Part shown: positions 50,697 to 58,832 of the stretch, piece after piece
Numbering within the stretch: position 1 is the first letter of the stretch
Layout: the number at the start of each line of letters is the position of its first letter
NCBI RefSeq assembly: GCF_900114605.1
Contig: NZ_FOTP01000011.1
Span: forward strand, 35,383-99,382
Length of the DNA stretch: 64,000 bases
Origin: Bradyrhizobium sp. NFR13
GTDB lineage: Bacteria > Pseudomonadota > Alphaproteobacteria > Rhizobiales > Xanthobacteraceae
Reading direction: 5' to 3'
The notes under the pieces: generated by a model
Databases searched by the model: none
What the model saw: only the letters and a program-made list of their open reading frames with translations
What the model was told of the DNA's origin: nothing
Program-made: the position numbers and the translations under genes

Positions 50697-50718
50697 GGAT
50701 ATCGTGGGCGCGATATCC
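50697..50718. repeat. Perfect inverted repeat at the start of the 50471 gene
   Basis: GGATATCG, six bases, CGATATCC, ending two bases before the start codon, where a ribosome binding site would be. Could be an operator or a translation-blocking hairpin. Confidence 0.5.
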
Positions 50719-50918
50719 GACTTAGGCCACTGCGATTTCGGACTAGGTATGGAGACTGGAAGTTGGCCATTACCTCCAGCCAAACGACCGCTCGCGACGC
50801 TGCCACGCTCGCGCCTCGGCGTTGATCACAAGTTCCCGAATGAAGGCACGCGGAACCTGCATGGCCTTTCGGTTCCCTCCCGCGTTGTCCCGCATCGTTA
50901 ATGACTTACAGGTGGAGA

Positions 50919-51092
50919 ATGCCCGACTATAGAGCCTACATCGTCGGTGGCGATGGCCGGTTTCAAGGATTTGAGGTCATCGAGGCGGCGGACGACGAGG
51001 AAGCGGTAAATGCTGCGCGCAAGTTCGTGGACGGCCACGATGTCGAGGTGTGGTATCTCGACCGCAAGGTCGCTGTACTGTCTCATGAATGA
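50919..51092 (+). CDS. Small conserved protein (57 aa)
   Basis: MPDYRAYIVGGDGRFQGFEV, IEAADDEEAVNAARKFVDGH, DVEVWYLDRKVAVLSHE: an alpha/beta fold family very common in Bradyrhizobium and related genomes, of unknown function. GGTGGAG precedes the ATG. It overlaps the next gene by eight bases. Confidence 0.72.
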   Translation: MPDYRAYIVGGDGRFQGFEVIEAADDEEAVNAARKFVDGHDVEVWYLDRKVAVLSHE

Positions 51093-51318
51093 ACGATTCG
51101 GATCGCAAGCAGTCTATCTCTATCACCAGACGGCGGAGATCGACTTGAACGAGAAGGTCCAACACAAAGAAGAACTGTATCGCCGGCTTCAACAATCTCG
51201 TCGATTCCTGCGCGAGCCGATCGACGCCGAGACGAAATCCCGCATTGCCGGGCTCGTCACGGAGCTGGAACAGCAGCTCGCGGTCGCCGAGGCGCGCGAC
51301 GCCTCGCCGATTTCATGA
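51085..51318 (+). CDS. Small helical protein (77 aa)
   Basis: MNERFGSQAVYLYHQTAEID, then two helices (HKEELYRRLQQSRRFLREPI; SRIAGLVTELEQQLAVAEAR), a likely coiled coil. The start lies inside the end of the previous gene, so the two are coupled. Confidence 0.62.
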   Translation: MNERFGSQAVYLYHQTAEIDLNEKVQHKEELYRRLQQSRRFLREPIDAETKSRIAGLVTELEQQLAVAEARDASPIS

Positions 51319-51329
51319 GAAAGGATGAC

Positions 51330-51527
51330 CTACGCGCGGATCTCTGGATCCGAGCGTTTTGGTCTACTAGCGGGAAACGGCGACCCGAGCTTGCAGGCCT
51401 GCGCTCGCACCGACATTATAGACCTGCGAAACGCTGCGGCTGCCCGCATTGGCGATGCGCCTGCCGCAACCATGGCCTTCAGACGCTCATTGTCCTGTTC
51501 GGTCGAGGCACTTTTCCTCTGACGCAT
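51330..51527 (-). CDS. Small HTH-like protein, third copy of the family (65 aa)
   Basis: DNERLKAMVAAGASPMRAAA, AFRRSIMSVRAQACKLGSPF aligns with the genes at 29336 and 33575: a helix, AGAS turn, and a recognition-like helix with SVR-x-x-A-x-K-LG. The ATG at 51527 was chosen from this alignment; the longer frame to 51785 is antisense noise. Confidence 0.6.
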   Translation of the reverse strand: MRQRKSASTEQDNERLKAMVAAGASPMRAAAAFRRSIMSVRAQACKLGSPFPASRPKRSDPEIRA

Positions 51528-51597
51528 AGCCCGTAGCTCGTAGCTCTTACAAAGAATAGCGGAGACCCACCCGTTCCGGGAGGGTGGGCCGTCCACT

Positions 51598-51840
51598 TTA
51601 TCGCTTGGTATTGCTACCGGTCGTCGTCCGCTGACCTGGTGCGTACTCAGAAGCGCCTGGAGCCGTCGACTTCCTCGCGTTCTGCATCTTATGACCAGGC
51701 GCGTATTCTGACGCTCCCGGGGCCGTCGATTTTGTGGCGTTCTGCATTTTGTGGCCGGGTGTTTTGTCCGACACATCCTGAGCAAATGCCGAACCGCTAA
51801 CGATCAGCGCTGTTACAACAACGAAAGATTTGATGAGCAT
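51598..51840 (-). CDS. Exported protein with PGHKMQ tandem repeats (80 aa)
   Basis: Signal peptide MLIKSFVVVTALIVSGSAFA, then two nearly identical 21-residue units of the form PGHKMQNA-KSTAPGASEYA and a third partial one (APGQRT). Repeats of this kind are seen in small Bradyrhizobium periplasmic proteins; function unknown. A hairpin of CCCACCC/GGGTGGG lies just downstream at 51565, and an EcfG-like promoter upstream. Confidence 0.68.
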   Translation of the reverse strand: MLIKSFVVVTALIVSGSAFAQDVSDKTPGHKMQNATKSTAPGASEYAPGHKMQNARKSTAPGASEYAPGQRTTTGSNTKR

Positions 51841-51869
51841 GACCGTCTCCTTTGACGTTAATGCCGGCT

Positions 51870-51894
51870 AACTCGGCGCAAGACCATCCGTTCC
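51870..51894 (-). promoter_or_regulatory. EcfG-like promoter of the PGHKMQ-repeat gene
   Basis: On the minus strand GGAAC, 16 bases, AGTT, close to the general-stress consensus, 30 bases before the start codon. Confidence 0.4.
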
Positions 51895-52038
51895 TGCTCC
51901 CGATCTGGTCATCGGATGGGCAGCTTCTGGAACGACAGAGAAAACGGATATCGCCCGTTGTGCGTGACCGCCTGCGCCTATTCTCAAAATTCAACCTGAA
52001 CGGACTCGACTTTTGTTCTTCTTATGTTCTAATCGGGC

Positions 52039-52362
52039 ATGAGCGATAGACCCGCAAGCTGGCGCATGCCGACGCCAAAACAGATGGAAAAGCTGGCTTC
52101 CAAGCCAAGCCGCCCTCCGGAGCCGCCGATCCTGACGCCCGGCCCCGCGGACGATCTGACGGAGGAGCATTGGGACTCCATCGTCCGGGACCCTCGCGGC
52201 CAGATCCGTACGGGCGTGCCTATCCAGCAGCGACGCCTCTCCGAAATTCCCCGGCACGTCCTGCGCGTGACCTGCCGGCGCTGTGATCGCATCGTAGAAA
52301 TTCAGATGGTTGATGCAGTGCGTCTCTACGGGGCCATGCGGTCTGGAAAGATGTCGGGATGA
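52039..52362 (+). CDS. Hypothetical protein with a CxxC pair (107 aa)
   Basis: A Pro-rich N-terminal part (SKPSRPPEPPILTPGPADDL) followed by a small domain with HVLRVTCRRCDRIVEIQMVD, where CRRC could bind zinc with other residues. Related to the zinc-ribbon protein at 52483 in style. Function unknown. Confidence 0.55.
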   Translation: MSDRPASWRMPTPKQMEKLASKPSRPPEPPILTPGPADDLTEEHWDSIVRDPRGQIRTGVPIQQRRLSEIPRHVLRVTCRRCDRIVEIQMVDAVRLYGAMRSGKMSG

Positions 52363-52482
52363 AGTTGCTCGACGACGGCTGCAGAGAACGGACAGGACGC
52401 CTCGAAGAGGACGGCTGCTGGCCGTCATTTGAGACCATAGCTTTTTAATTCTCCTATTTGATTGTCGCGCTTGGACGCCCGT

Positions 52483-52932
52483 ATGGCTCCGAAATATCAT
52501 CCCACGCCCCTCTCCGGCGGCGACCGGAAAGCTCTGAGCAAAGAGCTCCGGAAAGCGCGCGGGATGAGTGCCATCCTTGCCACCCAGTCCGACGAGATGA
52601 GGTCGAAGGGCGACGCCCTGATCGGGCAGGCTGATCGGCTTCTCTGCGAAAGCTGGAATGAGCGCATGTGGGCGGACGGTGAGCCGATAGATCCTTCCCC
52701 AACGATTGATCAGGCTGTCAACGGCGGCTTCCCCTGGCTGGAGATTGAATGCTCCCGGTGCAAGACGCCAAACAACATCGACCTCGCTGCGCTACGCTGT
52801 CCGCCAACCACCTTCGTGCATGATCTCGCCAGCAAGCTAAGATGCGAGAAATGCAGAAAGGCTGGGAGGCGGCCGTCCGCGACGCTGCAACAGTTAGGCG
52901 AGCGACCGCGGCAATTGCGAACGGACACCTGA
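52483..52932 (+). CDS. Zinc-ribbon protein upstream of the SRAP gene (149 aa)
   Basis: A helical N-terminal part ([20 protein letters not shown]) and a C-terminal ribbon with [20 protein letters not shown] and [15 protein letters not shown], a pattern known from rhizobial proteins beside SOS genes. A TTG start at 52462 is an alternative. The stop lies two bases before the SRAP start, so the genes are co-transcribed; it may help handle damaged DNA. Confidence 0.65.
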   Translation: MAPKYHPTPLSGGDRKALSKELRKARGMSAILATQSDEMRSKGDALIGQADRLLCESWNERMWADGEPIDPSPTIDQAVNGGFPWLEIECSRCKTPNNIDLAALRCPPTTFVHDLASKLRCEKCRKAGRRPSATLQQLGERPRQLRTDT

Positions 52933-52934
52933 TA

Positions 52935-53657
52935 ATGTGCAATCTCTACTCGATGACGAAGAACCAGGACGCCATCCGCCGGCTATTCAGTTTCAATGCC
53001 GACAGCACCGGCAACCTCCAGTCCATGCCTGGTATCTTTCCAGACTACCCTGCACCGATCGTCCGTAATGCGGAAGGCGGACGAGAGTTGGCGCTGGCGC
53101 GGTGGGGGATGCCGTCGTCCCAGAAAGCACTGCTCGAAGCCAGTCAGAAGCGCGCTGCTAAGCTGGCAGCGAAGGGCAAACAATTCGACTTCAAGGACTT
53201 GCTCCGGATGGAGCCGGACGGCGGCACGACCAACATCCGGAACGTGAAGAGCGCCCACTGGAAGCGATGGTATGGAACTGAGCACCGTTGCATCGTTCCG
53301 TTCACGTCCTTCAGCGAATTCAACAAGGCCGAGGGCGGCGACATCTGGTTCGCGCTGGACGAGAGCCGCCCGCTCGCCTGCTTCGCCGGTCTATGGACGA
53401 ACTGGACATCCGTCCGGAAGGTGAGAGAAGGCGAGACAACCAACGATCTGTTCGCGTTCCTCACCACTGACGCCAACACCGAAGTATTCGCAATCCATCC
53501 GAAAGCGATGCCTGCCATCCTCACCAAAAAGGAAGAGATCGACGTCTGGATGAATGCCCCGTGGGACGAGGCCAAGAATTTGCAGCGCAAGCTTCCAGAC
53601 GGATCGCTTAAGATCGTCGCCCGAGGCCAGAAAGAGGATGGTGCCGATGCGCAGTGA
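52935..53657 (+). CDS. SOS response-associated peptidase (SRAP/YedK/HMCES family)
   Basis: 240 residues beginning [20 protein letters not shown]: removal of Met exposes Cys2, the residue that crosslinks to abasic sites in single-stranded DNA. The rest of the active site is visible as EFNKAEGGD (Glu) and [12 protein letters not shown] (His). SRAP proteins shield abasic sites in stalled forks. Between the zinc-ribbon gene and a DinB polymerase gene, it forms part of a DNA-damage tolerance group. Confidence 0.92.
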   Translation: MCNLYSMTKNQDAIRRLFSFNADSTGNLQSMPGIFPDYPAPIVRNAEGGRELALARWGMPSSQKALLEASQKRAAKLAAKGKQFDFKDLLRMEPDGGTTNIRNVKSAHWKRWYGTEHRCIVPFTSFSEFNKAEGGDIWFALDESRPLACFAGLWTNWTSVRKVREGETTNDLFAFLTTDANTEVFAIHPKAMPAILTKKEEIDVWMNAPWDEAKNLQRKLPDGSLKIVARGQKEDGADAQ

Positions 53658-53916
53658 ATGGATTGCCGCCCTCGCCATTATGCTGCCCGCCGCCGCGCCG
53701 GCGCAAGACATCACGCAGCGCCCCGTCCGAACCGAGCGTATCTCGGGCGTTCCGGTGGGCGTGGGCCTTTACGAGGTCGCTCCCGACGGGACCGTCCTGA
53801 TCGACTGGCGCGCCGTCGAGGCAGCGGCCGAGGGCCCCGCCGATCGCGCATCCACTCCGGTCGCGAAGGCGATGCTGGCGATCAGAGACAGCAAATGGAA
53901 ACCGATGGCCCAGTGA
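53647..53916 (+). CDS. Exported small hypothetical protein (89 aa)
   Basis: Signal peptide ([19 protein letters not shown]) and a short mature domain ([20 protein letters not shown]). It overlaps the SRAP stop by 11 bases and the dinB start by 22, so it is translated within the damage operon though its product is exported. Function unknown. Confidence 0.62.
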   Translation: MRSEWIAALAIMLPAAAPAQDITQRPVRTERISGVPVGVGLYEVAPDGTVLIDWRAVEAAAEGPADRASTPVAKAMLAIRDSKWKPMAQ

Positions 53917-55007
53917 CGGACGACGTCGCGCCGGAAATCCGACAGCGCAAGATCATCCATATCGACATGGACGCCTTTTACGCGTCGGTCGAACAGCGGG
54001 ATAATCCGGAGCTTCGCGGCAAGCCTGTGGCCGTCGGCGGCTCTCGAGAGCGCGGGGTCGTGGCTGCAGCGAGTTACGAAGCCCGCAAGTTCGGCGTCCG
54101 CTCGGCGATGCCGTCCGTTACGGCCAAGCGTCAGTGTCCCGATCTAATCTTCGTGAAACCGCGCTTCGAGGTCTACAAGACTATCAGCCAGCAAATCCGT
54201 GAGATCTTCGCCGAGCACACGCCCATCGTCGAACCGCTATCCCTGGACGAGGCTTATCTGGACGTCACCGAAAACCTTCAGGGTATTCGACTAGCGCGCG
54301 ACATTGCGCTGACTATTCGCGCTAAAATCAAGGACGAGACCGGGCTTAACGCCTCCGCCGGCATCTCCTACAACAAGTTCCTGGCCAAACTTGCCTCCGA
54401 CCATCGCAAGCCAAACGGTCAGTATGTCATCTCTCCGGAGATGGGCCCGGCCTTCGTGGAGACCCTGCCCGTCGCCAAGTTCCACGGCATCGGACCGGCG
54501 ACTGCGGCCAAATTCAATGGATTGGGTATCCAGACGGGCCTCGACATCCGGAACCAGTCGCTGACATTCCTTGAAGCGCACTTCGGCAAAGCCGGGACCT
54601 ATTACTACTGGATATCACGCGGCATAGACGAGCGTCCTGTCCGCGCCAACCGCATCCGGAAATCCGTCGGCGCCGAGAACACTTTCTTCGACGACCTCAC
54701 CGAGTTCAACGCCATGGTCGCTGCGCTGCAGCCCCTGGTCGACAAAGTGTGGCAGCACTGCGCGAACACCGGAAACCGCGGGCGAACCGTCACGCTGAAG
54801 GTGAAGTTCGCTGACTTTGAAATCATGTCACGAAGCCAATCAATGCCGACAGCCGTATCAAACCGTGGAGAACTCGAACGGGTCGCAATATCACTTCTCG
54901 AGCGCTCAATGCCGCTGCCGAAAGCAGTGCGGCTGCTCGGTGTGTCGCTATCGACACTTCGGACGAAGGTGGACGACGCGCAATCCCAGTTCCAATTACC
55001 AATCTAG
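53895..55007 (+). CDS. dinB: DNA polymerase IV (DinB, Y family)
   Basis: 370 residues from the ATG giving [11 protein letters not shown]. Motif I IHIDMDAFYASVEQRDNPEL and motif III LSLDEAYLDVT carry the catalytic acids, followed by thumb (NASAGISYNKFLAKLASDHR), two helix-hairpin-helix segments (HGIGPATAAKFNGLGI) and the little finger. It performs translesion synthesis past lesions. Overlapping the previous gene, it is the last gene of the damage operon. No LexA box was recognised upstream. Confidence 0.93.
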   Translation: METDGPVTDDVAPEIRQRKIIHIDMDAFYASVEQRDNPELRGKPVAVGGSRERGVVAAASYEARKFGVRSAMPSVTAKRQCPDLIFVKPRFEVYKTISQQIREIFAEHTPIVEPLSLDEAYLDVTENLQGIRLARDIALTIRAKIKDETGLNASAGISYNKFLAKLASDHRKPNGQYVISPEMGPAFVETLPVAKFHGIGPATAAKFNGLGIQTGLDIRNQSLTFLEAHFGKAGTYYYWISRGIDERPVRANRIRKSVGAENTFFDDLTEFNAMVAALQPLVDKVWQHCANTGNRGRTVTLKVKFADFEIMSRSQSMPTAVSNRGELERVAISLLERSMPLPKAVRLLGVSLSTLRTKVDDAQSQFQLPI

Positions 55008-55012
55008 CAGCG

Positions 55013-57400
55013 CTAGGCCGATTCAGTCCGTCGGTCAGTGATCGCCTTGCGCAGCGTGCGCGACAAAAGCTCAACCGAATACGGCTTCTGGATAAGTTCA
55101 AAGCCTGCATGGGCGTTTTCGGCTAGAACGTGGCTGTAGCCACTTGTCAGAACGACCGGCAATCCAGGGTATTGGTCGCGGATAATCGTGGCCATCTCCA
55201 CCCCGTTCATGCCGGGCATGATGACGTCCGAAAACACAAGGTCGAATGCGAATTCATCCTTGGCTAGAACGTCGAGTGCCGCAGAAGCTGACGTCACCCA
55301 GTCGGTTGCATATCCGAGATCCTGCAGAAGCTCTGTCGAGAATCCCCCGACATCCGTATTATCCTCGACAACAAGAACGCGGTGGCCCCGCCCGCTTGTC
55401 GCTGCGCTTGCTAATGGCGGCGTGCTGCTTTCGACTTCGGCGCCAGTTTCGGCCCGCGGCAGATAAATTGTGAACGTCGCGCCCGCTCCAAGCGTGCTTT
55501 TGACGCCGATCTCGCCGCCCGTCTGTTTGGCGAACCCGAAGGCCTGACTCAAGCCGAGGCCCGTTCCTTTTCCCACGTCCTTGGTCGTGAAAAATGGCTC
55601 AAAAATCGCATCCAGGTACTCGCTAGCTATGCCGACGCCAGAGTCAGTTACGGAGACCGCGATGAAGTCGCCCTCCTTCAGAGGATGAGAACGCATCCCC
55701 GGGATCGAGTCGACTGCCGCGACACCAATGACGAGGCGCCCTTCGCCGTTCATGGCGTCCCGTGCATTAACAGCGAGATTGACCAACGCGGTTTCGAACT
55801 GCGTTATATCGGCCATGGCGAACTGGTCGGCAGTCTCAACTTCCAGATCAATCTGAATCCGGCCGCCGACCAGTGGTCGGATCAGATTCGCCACGCTCGC
55901 GACCTGCGTACAAACATTGAAGACGCGCGGAGCAAGCGGCTGTCGGCGAGCGAATGCAAGCAACTGTCCGGTCAGCTTGGCCGCACGGTCAACTGTATCG
56001 GAAATCGCGTCGATATACCGCCCTCGTCTCTCCTCTGGAAGATCGCGCCGACGAAGAAAATCTGTGGCTGACCTGATAATCGTCAGGAGATTATTGAAGT
56101 CGTGCGCCACGCCTCCGGTGAGTTGTCCGACCGCCTCCATCTTCTGAGCCTGGCGCAGAGCGTCCTCGTTCCGGCGACGCTCGGTCACATCGACGGCCTC
56201 TGCCAAGACGGCTGTAATCCTACCTCCACTGCCAAATACTGGGCGCATGGCGAGGTCGAGATGCCGCCCCGCGCCGGACAGGTTCAATTGAACTTCGGCG
56301 CGCCACGCATCGCCGCTCAGTGCGGTTTTAAACGCGCTGAGAACTCGTTCGGGCATACGGGGCGTCGCAGTAAACCAGGGCGTATCCCAGAACGGCATCC
56401 CGAGCACTGTCTTCGCTTCGACCGCGATGGCGGAAAGTGCGACGGCGTTGGCGAAAACGAGCGTACCATCGAGCGCGAGCAATCCCTGATACTGGTTGGT
56501 CGTCTCCAAAATGGCTCGTAAATGAGCCTCGTGGGTATGAAGTTGCGCGGTTCGCTCTTCAACCCGCCGTTCAAGCACCTCATTCAACCCACGCAGTTCG
56601 ATCTCTGCTTCTTTTGCAATCGTGATGTCGTGGGCAACCCCAATAAAGCCGATATGCTTACCCGCCGGGTCCCATCGGGGTTGCGATTCGGATCTGACCC
56701 AACGCCACACGCCATCCGCACGTCGATATCTGCTTTCCAGCACGAACGGCTTTAGGGATGCCTCACCTGCAATGCTCTCGCGCACGACGCGCTCCATATC
56801 GTCCGGGTGAAGGATGGTCCTCCAATCGAAAGCCAACGCTTCTTCATATTCAAGGCCAAGAAATTCCAGGTAGGCTTTGTTTGCGAAGGACCGCATCCGA
56901 TCAAGACGTGTCACCCACATTGGGACTGGCGCACTGTCGGCGATCAATCGGAACCGCTCTTCACTCTCGCGTAGCGCCTCTCTGGCGATCGCACGTTCCG
57001 TGATATCGATATGAGCGCCGATCATCCGCAGCGGTCGGCCTTCTGGATCACGCTCGATACGCGCCTCCGCTACGATCCAGCGAATTTCCCCGTCGCTGGG
57101 CCGAATGATGCGATACTCCGAAGAATAACGTTCCGCATCGCTTTTCAGAAGGTCCAGAAATTGCCGCTCAGCGCGCTCCCGGTCGTCCGGATGAAGCCTA
57201 GCGACCCAGTCTTCATGTGTTTCGTTTGCAGCTTCAGGGGGTAACCCGTGTATGGCGAGATATTCAGGTGATCGTCGGTTCTGAAATCCATCGCGCAGGT
57301 CGACGATCACACCGCCAACTTTCGCGATCCGTTGGACCTCCGCGAGTTCGCTTTCCCGATCGCGCAGGGCCTGTTCGGACGCTGTCAGTTCTTTCGCCAC
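55013..57400 (-). CDS. Hybrid sensor histidine kinase with three PAS domains and a receiver
   Basis: 795 residues with no membrane segment. PAS/PAC units cover about residues 20-135, 140-265 and 290-410. The phosphoacceptor motif [12 protein letters not shown], the ATPase boxes [18 protein letters not shown] and [14 protein letters not shown], and a C-terminal receiver with VLVVEDN and [11 protein letters not shown] follow. This is the HWE-like, FixL/PAS-type soluble kinase arrangement. No partner regulator is adjacent. Signal unknown. It converges on dinB with a 5-base gap. Confidence 0.92.
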   Translation of the reverse strand: MAKELTASEQALRDRESELAEVQRIAKVGGVIVDLRDGFQNRRSPEYLAIHGLPPEAANETHEDWVARLHPDDRERAERQFLDLLKSDAERYSSEYRIIRPSDGEIRWIVAEARIERDPEGRPLRMIGAHIDITERAIAREALRESEERFRLIADSAPVPMWVTRLDRMRSFANKAYLEFLGLEYEEALAFDWRTILHPDDMERVVRESIAGEASLKPFVLESRYRRADGVWRWVRSESQPRWDPAGKHIGFIGVAHDITIAKEAEIELRGLNEVLERRVEERTAQLHTHEAHLRAILETTNQYQGLLALDGTLVFANAVALSAIAVEAKTVLGMPFWDTPWFTATPRMPERVLSAFKTALSGDAWRAEVQLNLSGAGRHLDLAMRPVFGSGGRITAVLAEAVDVTERRRNEDALRQAQKMEAVGQLTGGVAHDFNNLLTIIRSATDFLRRRDLPEERRGRYIDAISDTVDRAAKLTGQLLAFARRQPLAPRVFNVCTQVASVANLIRPLVGGRIQIDLEVETADQFAMADITQFETALVNLAVNARDAMNGEGRLVIGVAAVDSIPGMRSHPLKEGDFIAVSVTDSGVGIASEYLDAIFEPFFTTKDVGKGTGLGLSQAFGFAKQTGGEIGVKSTLGAGATFTIYLPRAETGAEVESSTPPLASAATSGRGHRVLVVEDNTDVGGFSTELLQDLGYATDWVTSASAALDVLAKDEFAFDLVFSDVIMPGMNGVEMATIIRDQYPGLPVVLTSGYSHVLAENAHAGFELIQKPYSVELLSRTLRKAITDRRTESA

Positions 57401-57562
57401 GGATTCCTCGCCATCATGCGGCGGTCGGCCGCTCTCACGCTGTTTAGCAAGGCGCAGGGGGAAAGTCCGCTAAAACGGCGTGCCCTCGGAGATCGCAACT
57501 CAATAACATGACGCAGAGTTCCAGCTTCTCGGCGGTCTGGCGTTTATGCTAAACATTATCTT

Positions 57563-57931
57563 ATGAAGAAAACGACAGTAGCAAAGCAAGAATCAAAAGG
57601 CCGACCTGCAACCGGCCAAACGCCAATGCTCGGCTTTCGCGCCGCAGACGAACTACGCGGCAGGATTGTTCATTGGGCCCAGTTTCAGGCGGACGCTCCG
57701 AAGCTCTCAGAAGCTGTGCGGCGCCTTGTCGAACTGGGCCTTACCGTCAAAATGCCTCGCAGCAAGAACGTCGCTCAAAGAGCCCGTGCCAGCGATATGG
57801 CTGCCCGCGCAATCGACAAGATGACGGACAAGGGCGCCAGTGCAGACGATCAGGCCAGTCGGAAGCGGCGACTGCTCAAAGGACCCGCGGAATTCCGGGA
57901 CGTGCGGGTCGATCGGAAAGCCAAAAAATAA
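57563..57931 (+). CDS. Small basic protein, possibly ribbon-helix-helix-like (122 aa)
   Basis: A short central domain (LGFRAADELRGRIVHWAQFQ, PKLSEAVRRLVELGLTV) has the beta strand plus two-helix look of RHH DNA-binding domains; both tails are rich in Lys and Arg. It stands alone between the kinase and exonuclease genes. A regulator role is only suggested. Confidence 0.58.
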   Translation: MKKTTVAKQESKGRPATGQTPMLGFRAADELRGRIVHWAQFQADAPKLSEAVRRLVELGLTVKMPRSKNVAQRARASDMAARAIDKMTDKGASADDQASRKRRLLKGPAEFRDVRVDRKAKK

Positions 57932-57943
57932 GGGGTAGTAGCG

Positions 57944-58714
57944 CTACTTCAGCACTATCCACGCCGGAGCATGGTCGCTTGGATCTGGCTTGCCGCGTAC
58001 CTTTCGATCGACGCCGGCCTGCTCAAGCCGCGGCCTCAGCGCAGGACTGAGAAGCAGATGGTCAATGCGAAGGCCAGCGTCGCGCTCGTAACGGTTCCGC
58101 CAATACGACCAGAACGTATACATCGGCTCATCCGGATGCTGCTCGCGCAGCGCATCGATCCAACCCTTCTTGAGGAACTTGCCGAACGCCGCCCTGCTTT
58201 CGGGCTGCACCAGCGCATCCTTGTTCCACGACTTGGTCGGGTAGATGTCGAAGGGCGTTGGCACGATGTTGAAGTCGCCGGCGATAACAGCAGGAGCACC
58301 GGACTTGAGCAGTTTGCCGGCGTGGGCGTTCAGACGCTTCAGCCAGGCGAGCTTGTAATCGAACTTCGGTCCCGGAAGCGGATTGCCGTTGGGTGCGTAG
58401 ACGCAGCCAACGAGGAGGCCGTCGACGGCGGCCTCGATGTATCGGCTCTGGTCGTCGCTCTCGTCACCAGGCAACCGCCTACGCGTTACCACGATTTCGG
58501 ATTCTCTAGCGAGGATTGCGACGCCATTCCAAGTCTTCTGCCCAACCCACTCGGCAAAATAGCCCGCCTTACGCAGCGCAGTTTCCGGGAATTCGGACTT
58601 AGCGGCCTTCAACTCCTGAAGACAGGCCACGTCCGGCTTCGACGACTTCAACCACGCCAGCAGATTAGGCAGTCGCTTGTTAATGTTGTTCACGTTGAAG
58701 GTCGCAATCTTCAC
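57944..58714 (-). CDS. xth: Exodeoxyribonuclease III (Xth)
   Basis: 256 residues from a GTG behind AGGAGG: KIATFNVNNINKRLPNLLAW, CLQELKAAKSEFPE (metal-binding Glu), WNGVAILAR, GDFNIVPTPFDIYP (Asp, Asn) and a C-terminal SDHAPAWIVL (Asp, His). It is the abasic-site endonuclease and 3' exonuclease of base excision repair. Proximity to SRAP and DinB suits a repair theme but it is transcribed separately. Confidence 0.93.
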   Translation of the reverse strand: MKIATFNVNNINKRLPNLLAWLKSSKPDVACLQELKAAKSEFPETALRKAGYFAEWVGQKTWNGVAILARESEIVVTRRRLPGDESDDQSRYIEAAVDGLLVGCVYAPNGNPLPGPKFDYKLAWLKRLNAHAGKLLKSGAPAVIAGDFNIVPTPFDIYPTKSWNKDALVQPESRAAFGKFLKKGWIDALREQHPDEPMYTFWSYWRNRYERDAGLRIDHLLLSPALRPRLEQAGVDRKVRGKPDPSDHAPAWIVLK

Positions 58715-58832
58715 GCGCCCTCCTGATCCGAGGCTTACGGACATTTAGCTCAGTCATGCAGCGGCCCGGCTCCAAAGTCGACAAGTGAAGCTCCATTGGC
58801 GTATGCCACCGTTGGATCTGTCCGAGATGAAC

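Noticed and set aside
43440..53000. Phage or integrase genes expected in an integrated element
   Set aside because: No recombinase, capsid, terminase, replication or transfer gene was recognised among the short genes, so the element could not be named.
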